DNA of 64,000 nt from JBJGXI01 sp045635475 (GTDB lineage: Bacteria; Bacillota; Bacilli; Bacillales; Amphibacillaceae). Numbering within the stretch: the first letter of the stretch is position 1; every line of letters starts with the position of its first letter. Positions 7,844 to 16,760 of this stretch are shown here, in pieces. The translations under genes were made by a program, and so were the position numbers. The notes under the pieces were generated by a model. It saw only the letters and a program-made list of their open reading frames with translations. It did no database searches and was not told where the DNA came from. The stretch lies in contig NZ_JBJGXI010000031.1 in the NCBI RefSeq assembly GCF_045635475.1, positions 1 to 64,000 of the forward strand. Reading direction: 5' to 3'.

Positions 7844-8632
7844 ATGAACAACTACACCAATGACAACACAGCTAGACGGTATGTAGCACATGTCAGTGTG
7901 CTTGGCACGACACAAATTCATTTGAGAAACCCATACATTGTTGCTTGGTGGAGTGCTGCTTTCCCAGGCTTTGGCCACTTGCTTCTATCGAAATACCTTC
8001 GCGGGTTCGTATTATTCGTTTGGGAAGTATTAGTAAATATACAAGCAAATGTGAATCTGGCAATGGTTTATTCTTTTCAGGGCGAAATCGAAATGGCTAA
8101 GGCTGTATTAGATACAAGATGGTTATTAATTTACATACCTGTGTATCTTTTTGCGATTTGGGATAGCTATCGAACGACGGTTGATCTGAATAAGGTCTAT
8201 TTACTTGCGGAACGGGAGGAACATCGCTTCAATTCGTTTAGTATTGGAGCATTGGAGATTAACTATCTTGATAAAAGAAATCCAATTCTTGCTGTCATTT
8301 GGTCATTGTTTGTTCCTGGCCTAGGCCAGCTGTATATCCATAGAATTGTAACAGCTTTTTTTGTAATTATATGGGTTGTAATGTTTTCTTACTTTTCCCA
8401 TAGTCTGGAAGCACTTTCGCTTTTATTTCTAGGAGAATTAGAAGAAGCAACATCCGTTCTAAGGCCTGCATGGCTATTATTTTTCCCGTCTATTTATGGT
8501 TTCTCTGTCTATGACTCGTACTCGAACACGGTAGAAAATAATAAGCTTTTTGAAAAAGAGCAACGTCAGTTTCTACAAAAAAATTACCAAGCAAAAACCT
8601 TTGAAATACTAAATGGACAAAAAGTGAAGTGA
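7844..8632 (+). CDS. Membrane protein made of two tandem homologous halves
   Basis: This 262-residue protein contains an internal duplication. Half one (about residues 28-122) and half two (about 146-240) share the pattern NPxxAxxWSxxxPGxGxL, then a hydrophobic helix, then LLxxxPxxxxxxVYDSY/IWDSY ending TVxxNK. Each half has three or so membrane segments with a small soluble loop. The proline/glycine segment PGFGHLLL / PGLGQLYI resembles the TM2-domain type of motif, but I cannot name the family. The next gene starts 4 bases after the stop, so the pair is likely co-transcribed. Confidence 0.65.
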   Translation: MNNYTNDNTARRYVAHVSVLGTTQIHLRNPYIVAWWSAAFPGFGHLLLSKYLRGFVLFVWEVLVNIQANVNLAMVYSFQGEIEMAKAVLDTRWLLIYIPVYLFAIWDSYRTTVDLNKVYLLAEREEHRFNSFSIGALEINYLDKRNPILAVIWSLFVPGLGQLYIHRIVTAFFVIIWVVMFSYFSHSLEALSLLFLGELEEATSVLRPAWLLFFPSIYGFSVYDSYSNTVENNKLFEKEQRQFLQKNYQAKTFEILNGQKVK

Positions 8633-8636
8633 TATT

Positions 8637-9089
8637 ATGCAACTGTTTTCGACTTTTGAAAATAATGCTTTTCTAGAAATAGTAATTGCAATGCTTGAGA
8701 AAAAAGGGATAAAGAAGGAACAAATATTTGCCGTACCCCTTGATAATAGAACGGAACAACGAAAAATTTTTGATACATTACATAGATCAGATGGGACTTC
8801 TTTAGTTGATGTTGGAATGGCTTTAGCTACTGCATTTGCTGTAATTGGTGCGAGCATAGGCTTTAAATTGGCGTGGGGACCAATCTATTGGGGTTTAATC
8901 GGAGCGATTGTTGGTTTCATAATCGGCTTTGCAATAAGAGTGTTTACAATTACAAGAAATAAAAAGAAATTACTGAAAGGTAAACATGGGGAAGTGATTT
9001 TAATTATTGAATGTGAAGACGTGGATGCGGAGTGGGTTGAAAATATTTTATGGGACCACTATGCACTAGGTGTAGCTAAGATTAAATGA
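8637..9089 (+). CDS. Small membrane protein with glycine-rich hairpin
   Basis: This 150-residue protein has a soluble N-terminus (about 1-55). A long hydrophobic glycine-rich stretch follows at about 60-105 (GASIGFKLAWG, GLIGAIVGFIIGFAIR, a glycine-zipper look). The tail ends GEVILIIECEDVDAEWVENIL, resembling a ferredoxin-like fold strand pair. I do not recognise the family. It immediately follows the duplicated membrane protein and the two may work together, which is inferred from spacing only. Confidence 0.6.
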   Translation: MQLFSTFENNAFLEIVIAMLEKKGIKKEQIFAVPLDNRTEQRKIFDTLHRSDGTSLVDVGMALATAFAVIGASIGFKLAWGPIYWGLIGAIVGFIIGFAIRVFTITRNKKKLLKGKHGEVILIIECEDVDAEWVENILWDHYALGVAKIK

Positions 9090-9338
9090 CAATTGGCCAA
9101 GCAGTTGGATCACACCATCTGAGCTGTTGTGTTATTGCAAAAGTATATAGTAATTATTAAATGCAATCGGCTTAGTTAATTCCATAATACTGATTTTAAG
9201 ATATCTGTATAAGGTAATTATGAAATTGACTCGGCTAACAAATAAATAAAAACATTTACATAAAACTAGCAGGGATATCACTCATTATTGTCAAAGTAAA
9301 ATAAAAGACAAGAGTTGACTTGAATGGAGTGATAAATC

Positions 9339-10178
9339 ATGAAAGAAAAGTGGAAACAGGCTTACGGTTCGTATTCTATACCAGATGATATATATAAGCT
9401 CCATGATCTCGAAAATAGATTGCAAAATAATAAGTTATCATCGGCAATGATCTGTTTTCGACCGATTATCTTTGCGTATGCCTATGCCATTACACCACCG
9501 GATCTTATCCCTTTTGCGGATACAGGTGGAGATGGTATCCATTTTGGGTTCTTAACTGATTTTGGCCGTGTCAAAGATTTAACACAAGCACCAATTGTAT
9601 GTGTTACCCCAACAAATGACCCACCAATTAGATATATCGCTCGTAATCTCAAGGGATTTTTGAATATGGCAGCGTCTGTACCTGATGTAGAAATGCTGGA
9701 AAGCTTTATGTTCCTTGATGACGCACAAATTCAAAAAGAGTGCGAGCTGGTAGAAAAAGACACGCCCCGTAAGTTATTAAAACAACGAGCAAAAATTACT
9801 AAGCAATTGATAGAGACCTTTCAGTTAGAGACTGTTTCCGTGCATACTTGTTTATCGGAAGCAAGACAAGAGCGGGAAGGAAAGATTGTGATTTCAACAA
9901 CAGATGGTTTAGGAATTGTTGACGATCGAGAAAATGGTAAGCAATTTCGTTCTTATGAGTGGGACTATGCTAATCCATTTAGCGAGCAAGAAAAAGAACG
10001 GATGCAAGCGTTTCTGCAAGAAGCTAAGCTAGTGGAGAAGTTGGCGTTCATTCGTGATGCAAATATGCGCTATATTACAGCTCCAGGCTATGATGAAGTC
10101 GTATGGCAGTTGATGATCGACACGCTCAAAGAATTAGGACTTGAAGATGACGCGGCAAGACTACGTATTAGAGAGTAG
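9339..10178 (+). CDS. Soluble protein of unknown function, weakly SUKH-like
   Basis: This 279-residue protein starts at ATG 9339 behind GGAGTGA. Residues about 50-95 read PPDLIPFADTGGDGIHFGF followed by a loop, strand and proline-rich turn. The PxFAxxGGDG pattern is reminiscent of SMI1/KNR4 (SUKH) domains, but the match is weak. The rest is helical and charged. It is followed after 14 bases by a DUF1801 gene, then DinB and VOC genes, and all appear co-directional with short gaps. No function is assigned. Confidence 0.6.
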   Translation: MKEKWKQAYGSYSIPDDIYKLHDLENRLQNNKLSSAMICFRPIIFAYAYAITPPDLIPFADTGGDGIHFGFLTDFGRVKDLTQAPIVCVTPTNDPPIRYIARNLKGFLNMAASVPDVEMLESFMFLDDAQIQKECELVEKDTPRKLLKQRAKITKQLIETFQLETVSVHTCLSEARQEREGKIVISTTDGLGIVDDRENGKQFRSYEWDYANPFSEQEKERMQAFLQEAKLVEKLAFIRDANMRYITAPGYDEVVWQLMIDTLKELGLEDDAARLRIRE

Positions 10179-10192
10179 AAGGAGAGGTTATC

Positions 10193-10621
10193 ATGTACGA
10201 GCAAAAAACAAAAGAAAACGATGCTAGTGTAATAGAATTTATTGAAACGGTTGACAGTCCAAAAAAACGAGAAGACGCTTATAAGCTGTTAGACATTTTT
10301 ACTGAAACGACGGGCTACCCTGCAAAAATGTGGGGGACCAGTATGATTGGTTTCGGATCTTATCATTATAAATATGATTCTGGCCATGAAGGAGATGCGA
10401 TGCTGGTTGGGTTTTCACCTCGTAAAGCAAAGATAAGCTTGTATTTTGCAACAGGGGATGACAAGCGAGGAGAACTATTAGAAAAATTCGGCAAGCATAC
10501 AACAGGGAAAGCGTGTGTGTACATAAATAAAGTAGCGGATATTGATGTAGAAGTGCTAAAGGCTCTCATTAACCAATCTGTAGCATTTTTACAAAAAACG
10601 TATCCCGACAAAGGAGAATAA
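10193..10621 (+). CDS. DUF1801 domain protein
   Basis: This 142-residue single-domain protein has the DUF1801 (YdhG/YjbR-like fold) features KMWGTSMIGFGSYHYKY, LVGFSPRKAKISLYF and a C-terminal YINKVADIDVEVLKALI. Structural relatives bind small ligands, but the biochemical role is unknown. GAAGGAGAGG precedes the ATG. Its stop is next to the GTG start of the DinB gene, so the two are probably translated together. Confidence 0.85.
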   Translation: MYEQKTKENDASVIEFIETVDSPKKREDAYKLLDIFTETTGYPAKMWGTSMIGFGSYHYKYDSGHEGDAMLVGFSPRKAKISLYFATGDDKRGELLEKFGKHTTGKACVYINKVADIDVEVLKALINQSVAFLQKTYPDKGE

Positions 10622-10622
10622 A

Positions 10623-11114
10623 GTGATGAGCGGTGTGATGCAAACAAGAGATCATTTAGTGGAAGAGTTGGAGCTTGCAGTTCGAACAACAGAAACCCTA
10701 ATAAAGCGTGTAAGCAAGGAAGAATGGGACTACCGACCGCAAGATAATATGCGTTCATTATTGGAGTTAGTTCATCATCTTGTTTCTGTTCCGGCTTCAG
10801 ATTTAGCGATTTTACAGGAGAAAACGGAACAAGAAGTGGGTATTGTCGAGACTAGTGTGCAGGACATTGTCGATCCAGAAACGCTCGCAAATCAGTTGCG
10901 TACTAATTTTGAAAAGGCTCAAGCCTATTTTTTATCTCTAAGTGAAGACGATCTGTTACACAAGGAATCAAAAGCTTTTTACTTAGATCATGGGTCTGTG
11001 CAAATGAAGTGGTTAATCGAGATTGTTACGCACATGTTCCATCATCGCTCACAGCTGTATAACTATTTAAAACAGAATGGACACGATCTGCATTTCTTTA
11101 TGCTGTATGTATAA
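10623..11114 (+). CDS. DinB-family four-helix metal-binding protein
   Basis: This 163-residue protein of the DinB/YfiT superfamily starts at GTG 10623, with ATG 10626 as an alternative. The family folds as a four-helix bundle with a metal bound by three histidines. Candidate ligands are in ELVHHL (about residue 51) and in VTHMFHHRSQLY (about 137-141). Members include bacillithiol transferases and uncharacterised stress proteins. There is nothing to fix the substrate here. The gene sits in a tight run with the DUF1801 and VOC genes. Confidence 0.85.
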   Translation: MMSGVMQTRDHLVEELELAVRTTETLIKRVSKEEWDYRPQDNMRSLLELVHHLVSVPASDLAILQEKTEQEVGIVETSVQDIVDPETLANQLRTNFEKAQAYFLSLSEDDLLHKESKAFYLDHGSVQMKWLIEIVTHMFHHRSQLYNYLKQNGHDLHFFMLYV

Positions 11115-11129
11115 CAAGGAGGAACTATA

Positions 11130-11525
11130 TTGAAAAAGATTATTCCACATGTAACGATTGCCAATTGTAAAGAAGCGATGGAATTTTACCAAACGATATT
11201 TGGCGGAGATATTAAAAATACCCAACTAGCGGACGGCATTGAGATGTTCAAAGGACATGAAGGCAAATACATACATGGAGAACTCAATATAAATGGTGCG
11301 TGCATCATTTATTTTAACGATGTATTTAATGGTGAAGTTAACAAAGGAAATAATATTCAGTTGACGCTACAATTAGAAAGTGAACAAGAATTAAATCAGA
11401 TTTATGAAGCACTAATTAAAGATGGTCAAGTGAAAATGGAATTACAGGATACGTTCTGGAAATCAAAATATGCAGTCGTACGTGATAAATATGGATTGTC
11501 TTGGGCGTTAAATTTACCTTTATAG
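11130..11525 (+). CDS. VOC family (PhnB-like) protein
   Basis: This 131-residue protein has two beta-alpha-beta-beta-beta units of the vicinal oxygen chelate fold: IPHVTIANCKEAMEFYQTIFGG at the start and KYAVVRDKYGLSWALNL at the end. The PhnB-like subgroup has unknown or varied functions, and no standard metal triad is obvious. Start is TTG 11130 with AAGGAGG spaced about 9 bases upstream. It is the last gene of the 9.3-11.5 kb run. Confidence 0.8.
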   Translation: MKKIIPHVTIANCKEAMEFYQTIFGGDIKNTQLADGIEMFKGHEGKYIHGELNINGACIIYFNDVFNGEVNKGNNIQLTLQLESEQELNQIYEALIKDGQVKMELQDTFWKSKYAVVRDKYGLSWALNLPL

Positions 11526-11531
11526 AAGAGT

Positions 11532-11560
11532 GGAGAGACAATGGCCATTGTCTCTCCTTT
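11532..11560. terminator. Bidirectional terminator between convergent genes
   Basis: Bases 11532-11557 are a perfect 26-base palindrome (GGAGAGACAA with its complement around GGCC), followed by a T run on the plus strand. A-rich sequence on the other side serves the minus-strand gene. Confidence 0.8.
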
Positions 11561-11563
11561 TAG

Positions 11564-11983
11564 TTAATTTTCTTCAGGATAATCACAAATTTCGATAATT
11601 GTTCCTTCTGTATCAGCAGGGTTCAAATAGATTAACCGCCGCCCGTGCTTGTTTGTTCGCAAGCTATCAGGTAAAGTACGAATCCCTTGCGCTTTAAATT
11701 CAGCTAATGCTGCTGTCAAATCGTCGACACGGTATGCGATGTGATGCACACCTTTTCCTTTTTGCTTGATAAACCGAGCAATTGGAGAAGTCGTATTGTT
11801 CGTAGGTGCTAGCAGTTCGATGCGATTACCGTTCACTTCAAGGATTGCTATTTCACTTTCCACACCCTTGGCCTCACTTCGATATCGATCAATGAAACTG
11901 CCTCCTAATATCGTTTCGTAAAAATGAATGCTGTCGTCTAAATTCCGAACCGCTATACCAATATGGTCCATTTGTTTATCCAT
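11564..11983 (-). CDS. mce: Methylmalonyl-CoA epimerase-like VOC protein
   Basis: This 139-residue protein matches methylmalonyl-CoA epimerases, which interconvert the R and S epimers in propionate metabolism. Visible landmarks are MDHIGIAV (metal His), GNRIELLAP, GKGVHHIAYRV (metal His) and GTIIEICDY (metal Glu). I chose the internal ATG at 11983 because AAAGGGGC lies just upstream; a 31-residue extension to 12076 is not family-like. No mutase gene is nearby, so the assignment to this substrate rests on family similarity. Confidence 0.75.
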   Translation of the reverse strand: MDKQMDHIGIAVRNLDDSIHFYETILGGSFIDRYRSEAKGVESEIAILEVNGNRIELLAPTNNTTSPIARFIKQKGKGVHHIAYRVDDLTAALAEFKAQGIRTLPDSLRTNKHGRRLIYLNPADTEGTIIEICDYPEEN

Positions 11984-12193
11984 GTTGTCGTGCCCCTTTA
12001 ATTTTCTTTCTTCATCATAACGTATTGCTTGATAAACCTCTAAACTAACGAATCGCCAAAATGTTTTGCTGTCCATGATACAATGTAGGTATAGAAAAGA
12101 TGATGTTAAGTTGTGCTTTTATGCATTTTTTGTTAATCTACTCATTATAACTAATTTCAGATTTTTCAAAATCATCCTTTTAGGAGCGATAAT

Positions 12194-13210
12194 ATGACTA
12201 AAATAAAGGTGCAAGATAAATGGAATCGGCCTCTACAGGACTTACGAATTTCCGTCATCGACCGTTGTAATTTCCGTTGCATCTATTGTATGCCGAAAGA
12301 GATCTTTGGTAAAGATTATGCTTTCCTGCCCAAAGATCAGCTGCTATCTTTTGATGAAATTGAAAGCTTAGTAAAGGTATTTGCGGAGTTAGGTGTGAAC
12401 AAGATTCGTTTAACAGGTGGCGAGCCGTTGTTGCGAAGAAACTTAGCTGATTTAATCAAGCGAATTAATCAAATAGATGGTATAAACGATGTGGCGCTAA
12501 CGACGAACGGTGTGCTGTTAGTTAGACAAGCGCAACAGCTAAAGGATGCAGGTTTAGACAGAATCAATGTTAGTCTTGATGCATTAGATGATACAGTGTT
12601 TAAAGCGATTAATGATAGTGGTGTAAGTAGCTCTGCTGTCATTAAAGGGATTGATGCTGCCGAGGAAGCAGGATTAACCGTGAAAATTAATATGGTAGTG
12701 GAAAAAGGCGTCAACGATAATCATGTGCTTGAAATGGCCAGTTATTTTAAAAAACGTGGGATTACGTTGCGGTTTATTGAATTTATGGACGTTGGAACTT
12801 CAAATGGTTGGGATTTTTCAAAAGTAGTAACGAAAAAGCAGTTATTTGAACAGCTTACAACAAAATTTGAATTAGAACCCGTTGATGCAGCCTATTTCGG
12901 CGAGGTGGCAAAACGGTACCGTTATAAAGGTACAAACACAGAAATTGGATTTATTACTTCTGTATCGGAATCGTTTTGTTCGAGCTGTACGAGAGCAAGG
13001 CTTGCTGCTGACGGCAAGTTTTACACGTGTTTGTTTGCGAGTGCAGGGTTTGATTTAAGAAAACTAGTTCGTGATGGTAAAAACCACGAACAATTATCAG
13101 AGGAAGTGCAAACAATTTGGGGCAATCGTGCCGATCGTTACTCTGATGAACGAACGGAAGAAACGGTGAAAAATAGAAAGAAAATCGAAATGTCGTATAT
13201 TGGTGGATAA
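12194..13210 (+). CDS. moaA: GTP 3',8-cyclase MoaA
   Basis: This 338-residue radical-SAM enzyme opens molybdenum cofactor synthesis by rearranging GTP. The N-terminal cluster motif is Cys25-x3-Cys29-x2-Cys32 ([12 protein letters not shown]). RLTGGEPLL is the SAM-binding GGE motif. The second cluster ligands are Cys262, Cys265 and Cys279 ([16 protein letters not shown]). The C-terminus ends in the conserved GG that activates the enzyme. It heads a run of six moco genes on the plus strand. Confidence 0.97.
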   Translation: MTKIKVQDKWNRPLQDLRISVIDRCNFRCIYCMPKEIFGKDYAFLPKDQLLSFDEIESLVKVFAELGVNKIRLTGGEPLLRRNLADLIKRINQIDGINDVALTTNGVLLVRQAQQLKDAGLDRINVSLDALDDTVFKAINDSGVSSSAVIKGIDAAEEAGLTVKINMVVEKGVNDNHVLEMASYFKKRGITLRFIEFMDVGTSNGWDFSKVVTKKQLFEQLTTKFELEPVDAAYFGEVAKRYRYKGTNTEIGFITSVSESFCSSCTRARLAADGKFYTCLFASAGFDLRKLVRDGKNHEQLSEEVQTIWGNRADRYSDERTEETVKNRKKIEMSYIGG

Positions 13211-13236
13211 ATAGATGTGAGAGAGGAAGATAAGCA

Positions 13237-14247
13237 GTGGATGACCGGTATTCACGCCAAACTTTATTTAAACCAATCGGATTACAAGGTCAGCAACTTC
13301 TCGCAGATAAGCATTTGCTAATTGTTGGTGCAGGGGCACTAGGCACTGCAAATGCTGAGGCATTGGTGCGTAGCGGTGTTGGTTATGTGACGATTGTTGA
13401 TCGCGATTATGTAGAAGCTAGCAATCTGCAAAGGCAGCAACTATATACCGAGCAGGATGCGGTTGATCGTCTTCCGAAAGCTGTTGCAATCGAGCAGCGC
13501 CTAAAAGCAATTAATTCCACGGTTGATATTACAGGCATTGTTATTGATATAACGGCAGAGACATTAGTACCGCTTGTTCAGCAAGTGGATCTTATTATTG
13601 ATGCGACCGATAATTTTGATGTGCGTCTCCTCATTAATGATGTTGCACAAAAGTATAACATTCCGTGGATTTATGGTTCATGTGTAGCGAGTACAGGGAT
13701 GAGTTATACAATTATCCCTGGAAAAACCCCTTGCTTGCAATGCTTGTTAGGTGCAGCACCGATGTCTGGTGCAACGTGTGATACGGCCGGAATCATCACG
13801 CCCGTCGTACAAATGGTTGCTGCTCACCAAACCGCAGAAACATTGAAAATTTTATCCGGGAATCAAGATGTGTGCCGTGATACTTATGTAACGTTTGATC
13901 TGTGGAATAATAGCTATCTGACTTTTAATCCAACAGCTGCAAGAAAAAAAGATTGCCAGTCGTGCGGGCAATCGCCGACTTATCCAAGCTTGAAATATGA
14001 CAGACAAACAAAAACAGAAGTGCTTTGTGGGCGAGATACCGTTCAGATCCGCGCGCAGCAACAAGTGTCTCTCGGTGCGCTTGCAGAAAAACTTGCTGTC
14101 GTAGGCGAAGTAAAGAAAAATCCCTATCTCGTCTCCGTTGAGCTGGATCAATACCGTGTTGTATTTTTTAAGGATGGACGTGCATTTGTGCATGGAACGA
14201 ACAATATCGAGGAAGCGAAAACCGTTTATTATCGATTGAAAGGATAA
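13237..14247 (+). CDS. moeB: MoeB/ThiF-family adenylyltransferase
   Basis: This 336-residue E1-like enzyme should adenylate the C-terminal glycine of MoaD. Residues about 27-40 hold the nucleotide loop IVGAGALGTANAEAL, followed by RxxLQRQQLY and IIDATDNFDVR. Zinc cysteines are CLQC and CQSCG. The catalytic-cysteine region is GATCDTAGII. An extra C-terminal stretch of about 80 residues is present, as in Bacillus MoeB. GTG 13237 is used, since the ATG four bases on is out of frame. ThiF activity cannot be excluded, but the neighbours are all moco genes. Confidence 0.9.
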   Translation: MDDRYSRQTLFKPIGLQGQQLLADKHLLIVGAGALGTANAEALVRSGVGYVTIVDRDYVEASNLQRQQLYTEQDAVDRLPKAVAIEQRLKAINSTVDITGIVIDITAETLVPLVQQVDLIIDATDNFDVRLLINDVAQKYNIPWIYGSCVASTGMSYTIIPGKTPCLQCLLGAAPMSGATCDTAGIITPVVQMVAAHQTAETLKILSGNQDVCRDTYVTFDLWNNSYLTFNPTAARKKDCQSCGQSPTYPSLKYDRQTKTEVLCGRDTVQIRAQQQVSLGALAEKLAVVGEVKKNPYLVSVELDQYRVVFFKDGRAFVHGTNNIEEAKTVYYRLKG

Positions 14248-14265
14248 GGAAGGAGGTGCAGTGAT

Positions 14266-15534
14266 ATGGTTGAGTCCAGAACACCAATTCTAGTAAATGA
14301 AGCAATCCAGCGTGTGATGCACTATGCTGCGGCTGGAAAAGTTGAATATGTACCAATCGAAGCGGCTCATGGTCGTTTTCTTGGTGAAGCGTTAATTGCT
14401 GATCATGATGTACCATTGTTTGACCGTTCTCCGTACGATGGCTATGCGGTAAAGGCCGAGGATACGAAGGGTGCTTCCGCAGAAACGCCGGTTGAGCTCG
14501 AAGTAGTAGCAGAGATTGGTGCAGGGCATGTGTATGATGGCGCTGTAGCGTCCATGCAAGCAGTTCGGATTATGACTGGTGCAGAAATACCCGTAGGTTG
14601 TGATGCTGTAATCATGCTTGAAGAAACAGAATCTACTAATCAAAACAAAACAGTGCTAGTTAAAAAGCAGTGCGGCCCCCGAGAAAACATTACCCCGCAA
14701 GGCGAAGATACTAAAGAGGGAACCGTGCTCGTGCAACAAGGCACACATATAACGCCTGGTATTATTGCGTTATTAGCTACCTTTGGTTATGTGCGAGTGC
14801 CTGTCACTGTTCGCCCTAAAGTTGGTATCATCTCTACCGGAACGGAATTACTTGAGATTAATGAAGCACTTGCACCTGGAAAGATACGCAATAGCAATGC
14901 ATATATGTTACTTGCTCAAATTGAACGGGCTGGAGGTACGCCTGTTATGTTAGGTCAATTCGAGGATGATTTTGAACTTTGTTATCAAAAGGTGAAGCAA
15001 GCTTTAACAGAAGTTGATATCGTCCTAACGACTGGTGGGGTGTCTGTTGGCGACTATGATTATATGCCAGCGATTTACGAAAAGCTCGGTGCCAACGTGT
15101 TGTTTAATAAAATAGCGATGCGCCCAGGTAGTGTGACGACGGTTGCTGCACTTGAAGGTCAATTGTTGTTTGGATTATCAGGAAATCCAGGGGCTTGCTT
15201 TGTCGGATTCGAGTTGTTTGTACGACCAATCATTCGTGCTAACTTTTTCGTATCAGGTGTACATTTGCGTCGGATGAAAGCAGTGTTAACGTGTGATTTC
15301 GAAAAACCTAATCCGTTTTACCGGTTTGTACGCGGCCAGTTGAACAATCAGGGAGAAAAACTAACGGTGACCAATTCTGGTTTGGATAAAACGAGTGCTG
15401 TTTCTTCACTTGCTATGGCTGACGCGTTGATTGTGTTACCGGGTGGAGACCAAGGCTATCATTGTGGAGATGTTGTTGATGTACTTTTATTACATGACCA
15501 ACGTGGAAGTATCGAGTTTGGAGGCGGAAACTAG
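14266..15534 (+). CDS. moeA: Molybdopterin molybdotransferase MoeA
   Basis: This 422-residue enzyme inserts molybdate into adenylated molybdopterin. It has the RSPYDGYAVKAED motif near the N-terminus, RIMTGAEIPVGCDAVIMLEE, the MoCF domain signatures GIISTGTELLE and TTGGVSVGDYDYM, and LFGLSGNPGACFVGFELFV. A C-terminal domain of about 80 residues closes it. GGAGGTG precedes ATG 14266. Its stop overlaps the GTG of moaE by one base. Confidence 0.96.
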   Translation: MVESRTPILVNEAIQRVMHYAAAGKVEYVPIEAAHGRFLGEALIADHDVPLFDRSPYDGYAVKAEDTKGASAETPVELEVVAEIGAGHVYDGAVASMQAVRIMTGAEIPVGCDAVIMLEETESTNQNKTVLVKKQCGPRENITPQGEDTKEGTVLVQQGTHITPGIIALLATFGYVRVPVTVRPKVGIISTGTELLEINEALAPGKIRNSNAYMLLAQIERAGGTPVMLGQFEDDFELCYQKVKQALTEVDIVLTTGGVSVGDYDYMPAIYEKLGANVLFNKIAMRPGSVTTVAALEGQLLFGLSGNPGACFVGFELFVRPIIRANFFVSGVHLRRMKAVLTCDFEKPNPFYRFVRGQLNNQGEKLTVTNSGLDKTSAVSSLAMADALIVLPGGDQGYHCGDVVDVLLLHDQRGSIEFGGGN

Positions 15535-15995
15535 TGTATGAAGTAATCGACCAACCAATTATTGTCGATGATGTGATAAAAAAAGTGGAGCGCCGGGAAG
15601 CTGGTGCGATTACGACATTTATCGGTACTGTGCGAGAGTGGACACATGGCAAGCGGACGGTTTATTTAGAATACCAAGCATACGTGCCGATGGCAGTAAA
15701 AATGCTTGCACAAATTGGTGACGAAATTACCGAGAAATGGCCAACAGCACAAACAGCGATTACCCATCGTATTGGCCGTCTTGATATTTCGGATATAGCG
15801 GTTGTGATTGCCGTTTCATCACCGCACAGAAAAGCGGCCTATGAAGCAAACGAGTATGCAATCGAACGGATTAAACAAATTGTGCCGATTTGGAAAAAGG
15901 AACACTGGGAAGACGGCGAAACGTGGATTGGCGATCAGCTCGAACAAACGTCATACCCACAAGGGAAACCAGAGGTAGGGGATGAGACGGAATGA
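15534..15995 (+). CDS. moaE: Molybdopterin synthase catalytic subunit MoaE
   Basis: This 153-residue large subunit of molybdopterin synthase adds two sulfurs to precursor Z. Landmarks are GAITTFIGTVREWTHGKRT, ITHRIGRLDISDIAVVIAVSSPHR and the catalytic-lysine segment IWKKEHWEDGETW. GTG 15534 overlaps the moeA stop, and the end overlaps moaD by four bases, so translation is coupled across all three. Confidence 0.96.
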   Translation: MYEVIDQPIIVDDVIKKVERREAGAITTFIGTVREWTHGKRTVYLEYQAYVPMAVKMLAQIGDEITEKWPTAQTAITHRIGRLDISDIAVVIAVSSPHRKAAYEANEYAIERIKQIVPIWKKEHWEDGETWIGDQLEQTSYPQGKPEVGDETE

Positions 15996-16225
15996 TTAAG
16001 ATTTTATTATTTGCTCATTTACAAGAAGAAATCGGTCAAGCCTCGATTGAAATTGATCGAGCAGAGTTAACTGTAGCCGAATTAAAGCAGTGGGTAACGG
16101 AAGCATACACTGTGAGTAACTTAGATCAAGTAATGGTTGCGGTTAACGAAAATTATGCCAGCGACACCGATATTATTTCAACAGGAAGTACGGTTGCATT
16201 AATCCCACCAGTTAGTGGTGGATGA
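15992..16225 (+). CDS. moaD: Molybdopterin synthase sulfur carrier MoaD
   Basis: This 77-residue ubiquitin-like protein ends IPPVSGG, the Gly-Gly that carries the thiocarboxylate used by MoaE. It overlaps moaE by four bases (ATGA), consistent with a 1:1 complex. It is normally activated by the MoeB-like enzyme encoded upstream. Confidence 0.95.
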   Translation: MIKILLFAHLQEEIGQASIEIDRAELTVAELKQWVTEAYTVSNLDQVMVAVNENYASDTDIISTGSTVALIPPVSGG

Positions 16226-16241
16226 TAAAGGAGAGACGCTT

Positions 16242-16751
16242 ATGCTGAAAAATCATCGAAAACAAGCGGCTAGAACTGTTGCTTGTCATGTGATTACTGT
16301 AAGTGATACGCGAACGGAAGAAACCGACAAAAGTGGAAAGTTAATTCAGCAGCTGTTGGCGGATGCCGGTCACTCGACTGCTGCTTATGCGATCGTTACA
16401 GATGATGCCGAAGCGATTGAAGCAGAAATTGAGAAAGGCATTACTAATCCTCGAATTGACGCGATCATCTTAAATGGCGGAACCGGGATAGCGAAAAGAG
16501 ATGTGACGATTGAAATTGTCCAAACGAAGCTTGATAAAGAAATGCCAGGGTTTGGTGAGATCTTTCGCTTTTTAAGCTATCGAGACGACATTGGAACGGC
16601 TGCAATTTTATCACGTGCCACCGCTGGCACAGCGAGAGCCACTGTTATATTTGCTGTCCCCGGTTCCACTGGTGCAGTTAGGCTGGCGATGGAGTCGTTA
16701 ATCTTACCCGAAATTGGTCATGTTGTCGGAGAAGTGCGGAAGGATCTATAA
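16242..16751 (+). CDS. moaB: Molybdopterin adenylyltransferase MoaB/Mog
   Basis: This 169-residue MoCF-domain protein probably adenylates molybdopterin before molybdate insertion. It shows ITVSDTRTEETDKSG, AIILNGGTGIAKRDVT, the GFGEIFR segment and FAVPGSTGAVRLAME. ATG 16242 with AAAGGAG at 16227-16233 is preferred over a GTG at 16215 inside the end of moaD. Confidence 0.93.
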   Translation: MLKNHRKQAARTVACHVITVSDTRTEETDKSGKLIQQLLADAGHSTAAYAIVTDDAEAIEAEIEKGITNPRIDAIILNGGTGIAKRDVTIEIVQTKLDKEMPGFGEIFRFLSYRDDIGTAAILSRATAGTARATVIFAVPGSTGAVRLAMESLILPEIGHVVGEVRKDL

Positions 16752-16760
16752 CCCTAGCAC

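Noticed and set aside
13852..14193. 113-codon minus-strand frame within moeB
   Set aside because: It is antisense to a well-supported enzyme and has no independent support.
16752..16760. Terminator between convergent moaB and moaC
   Set aside because: No hairpin is visible in the nine bases between the genes or just around them.
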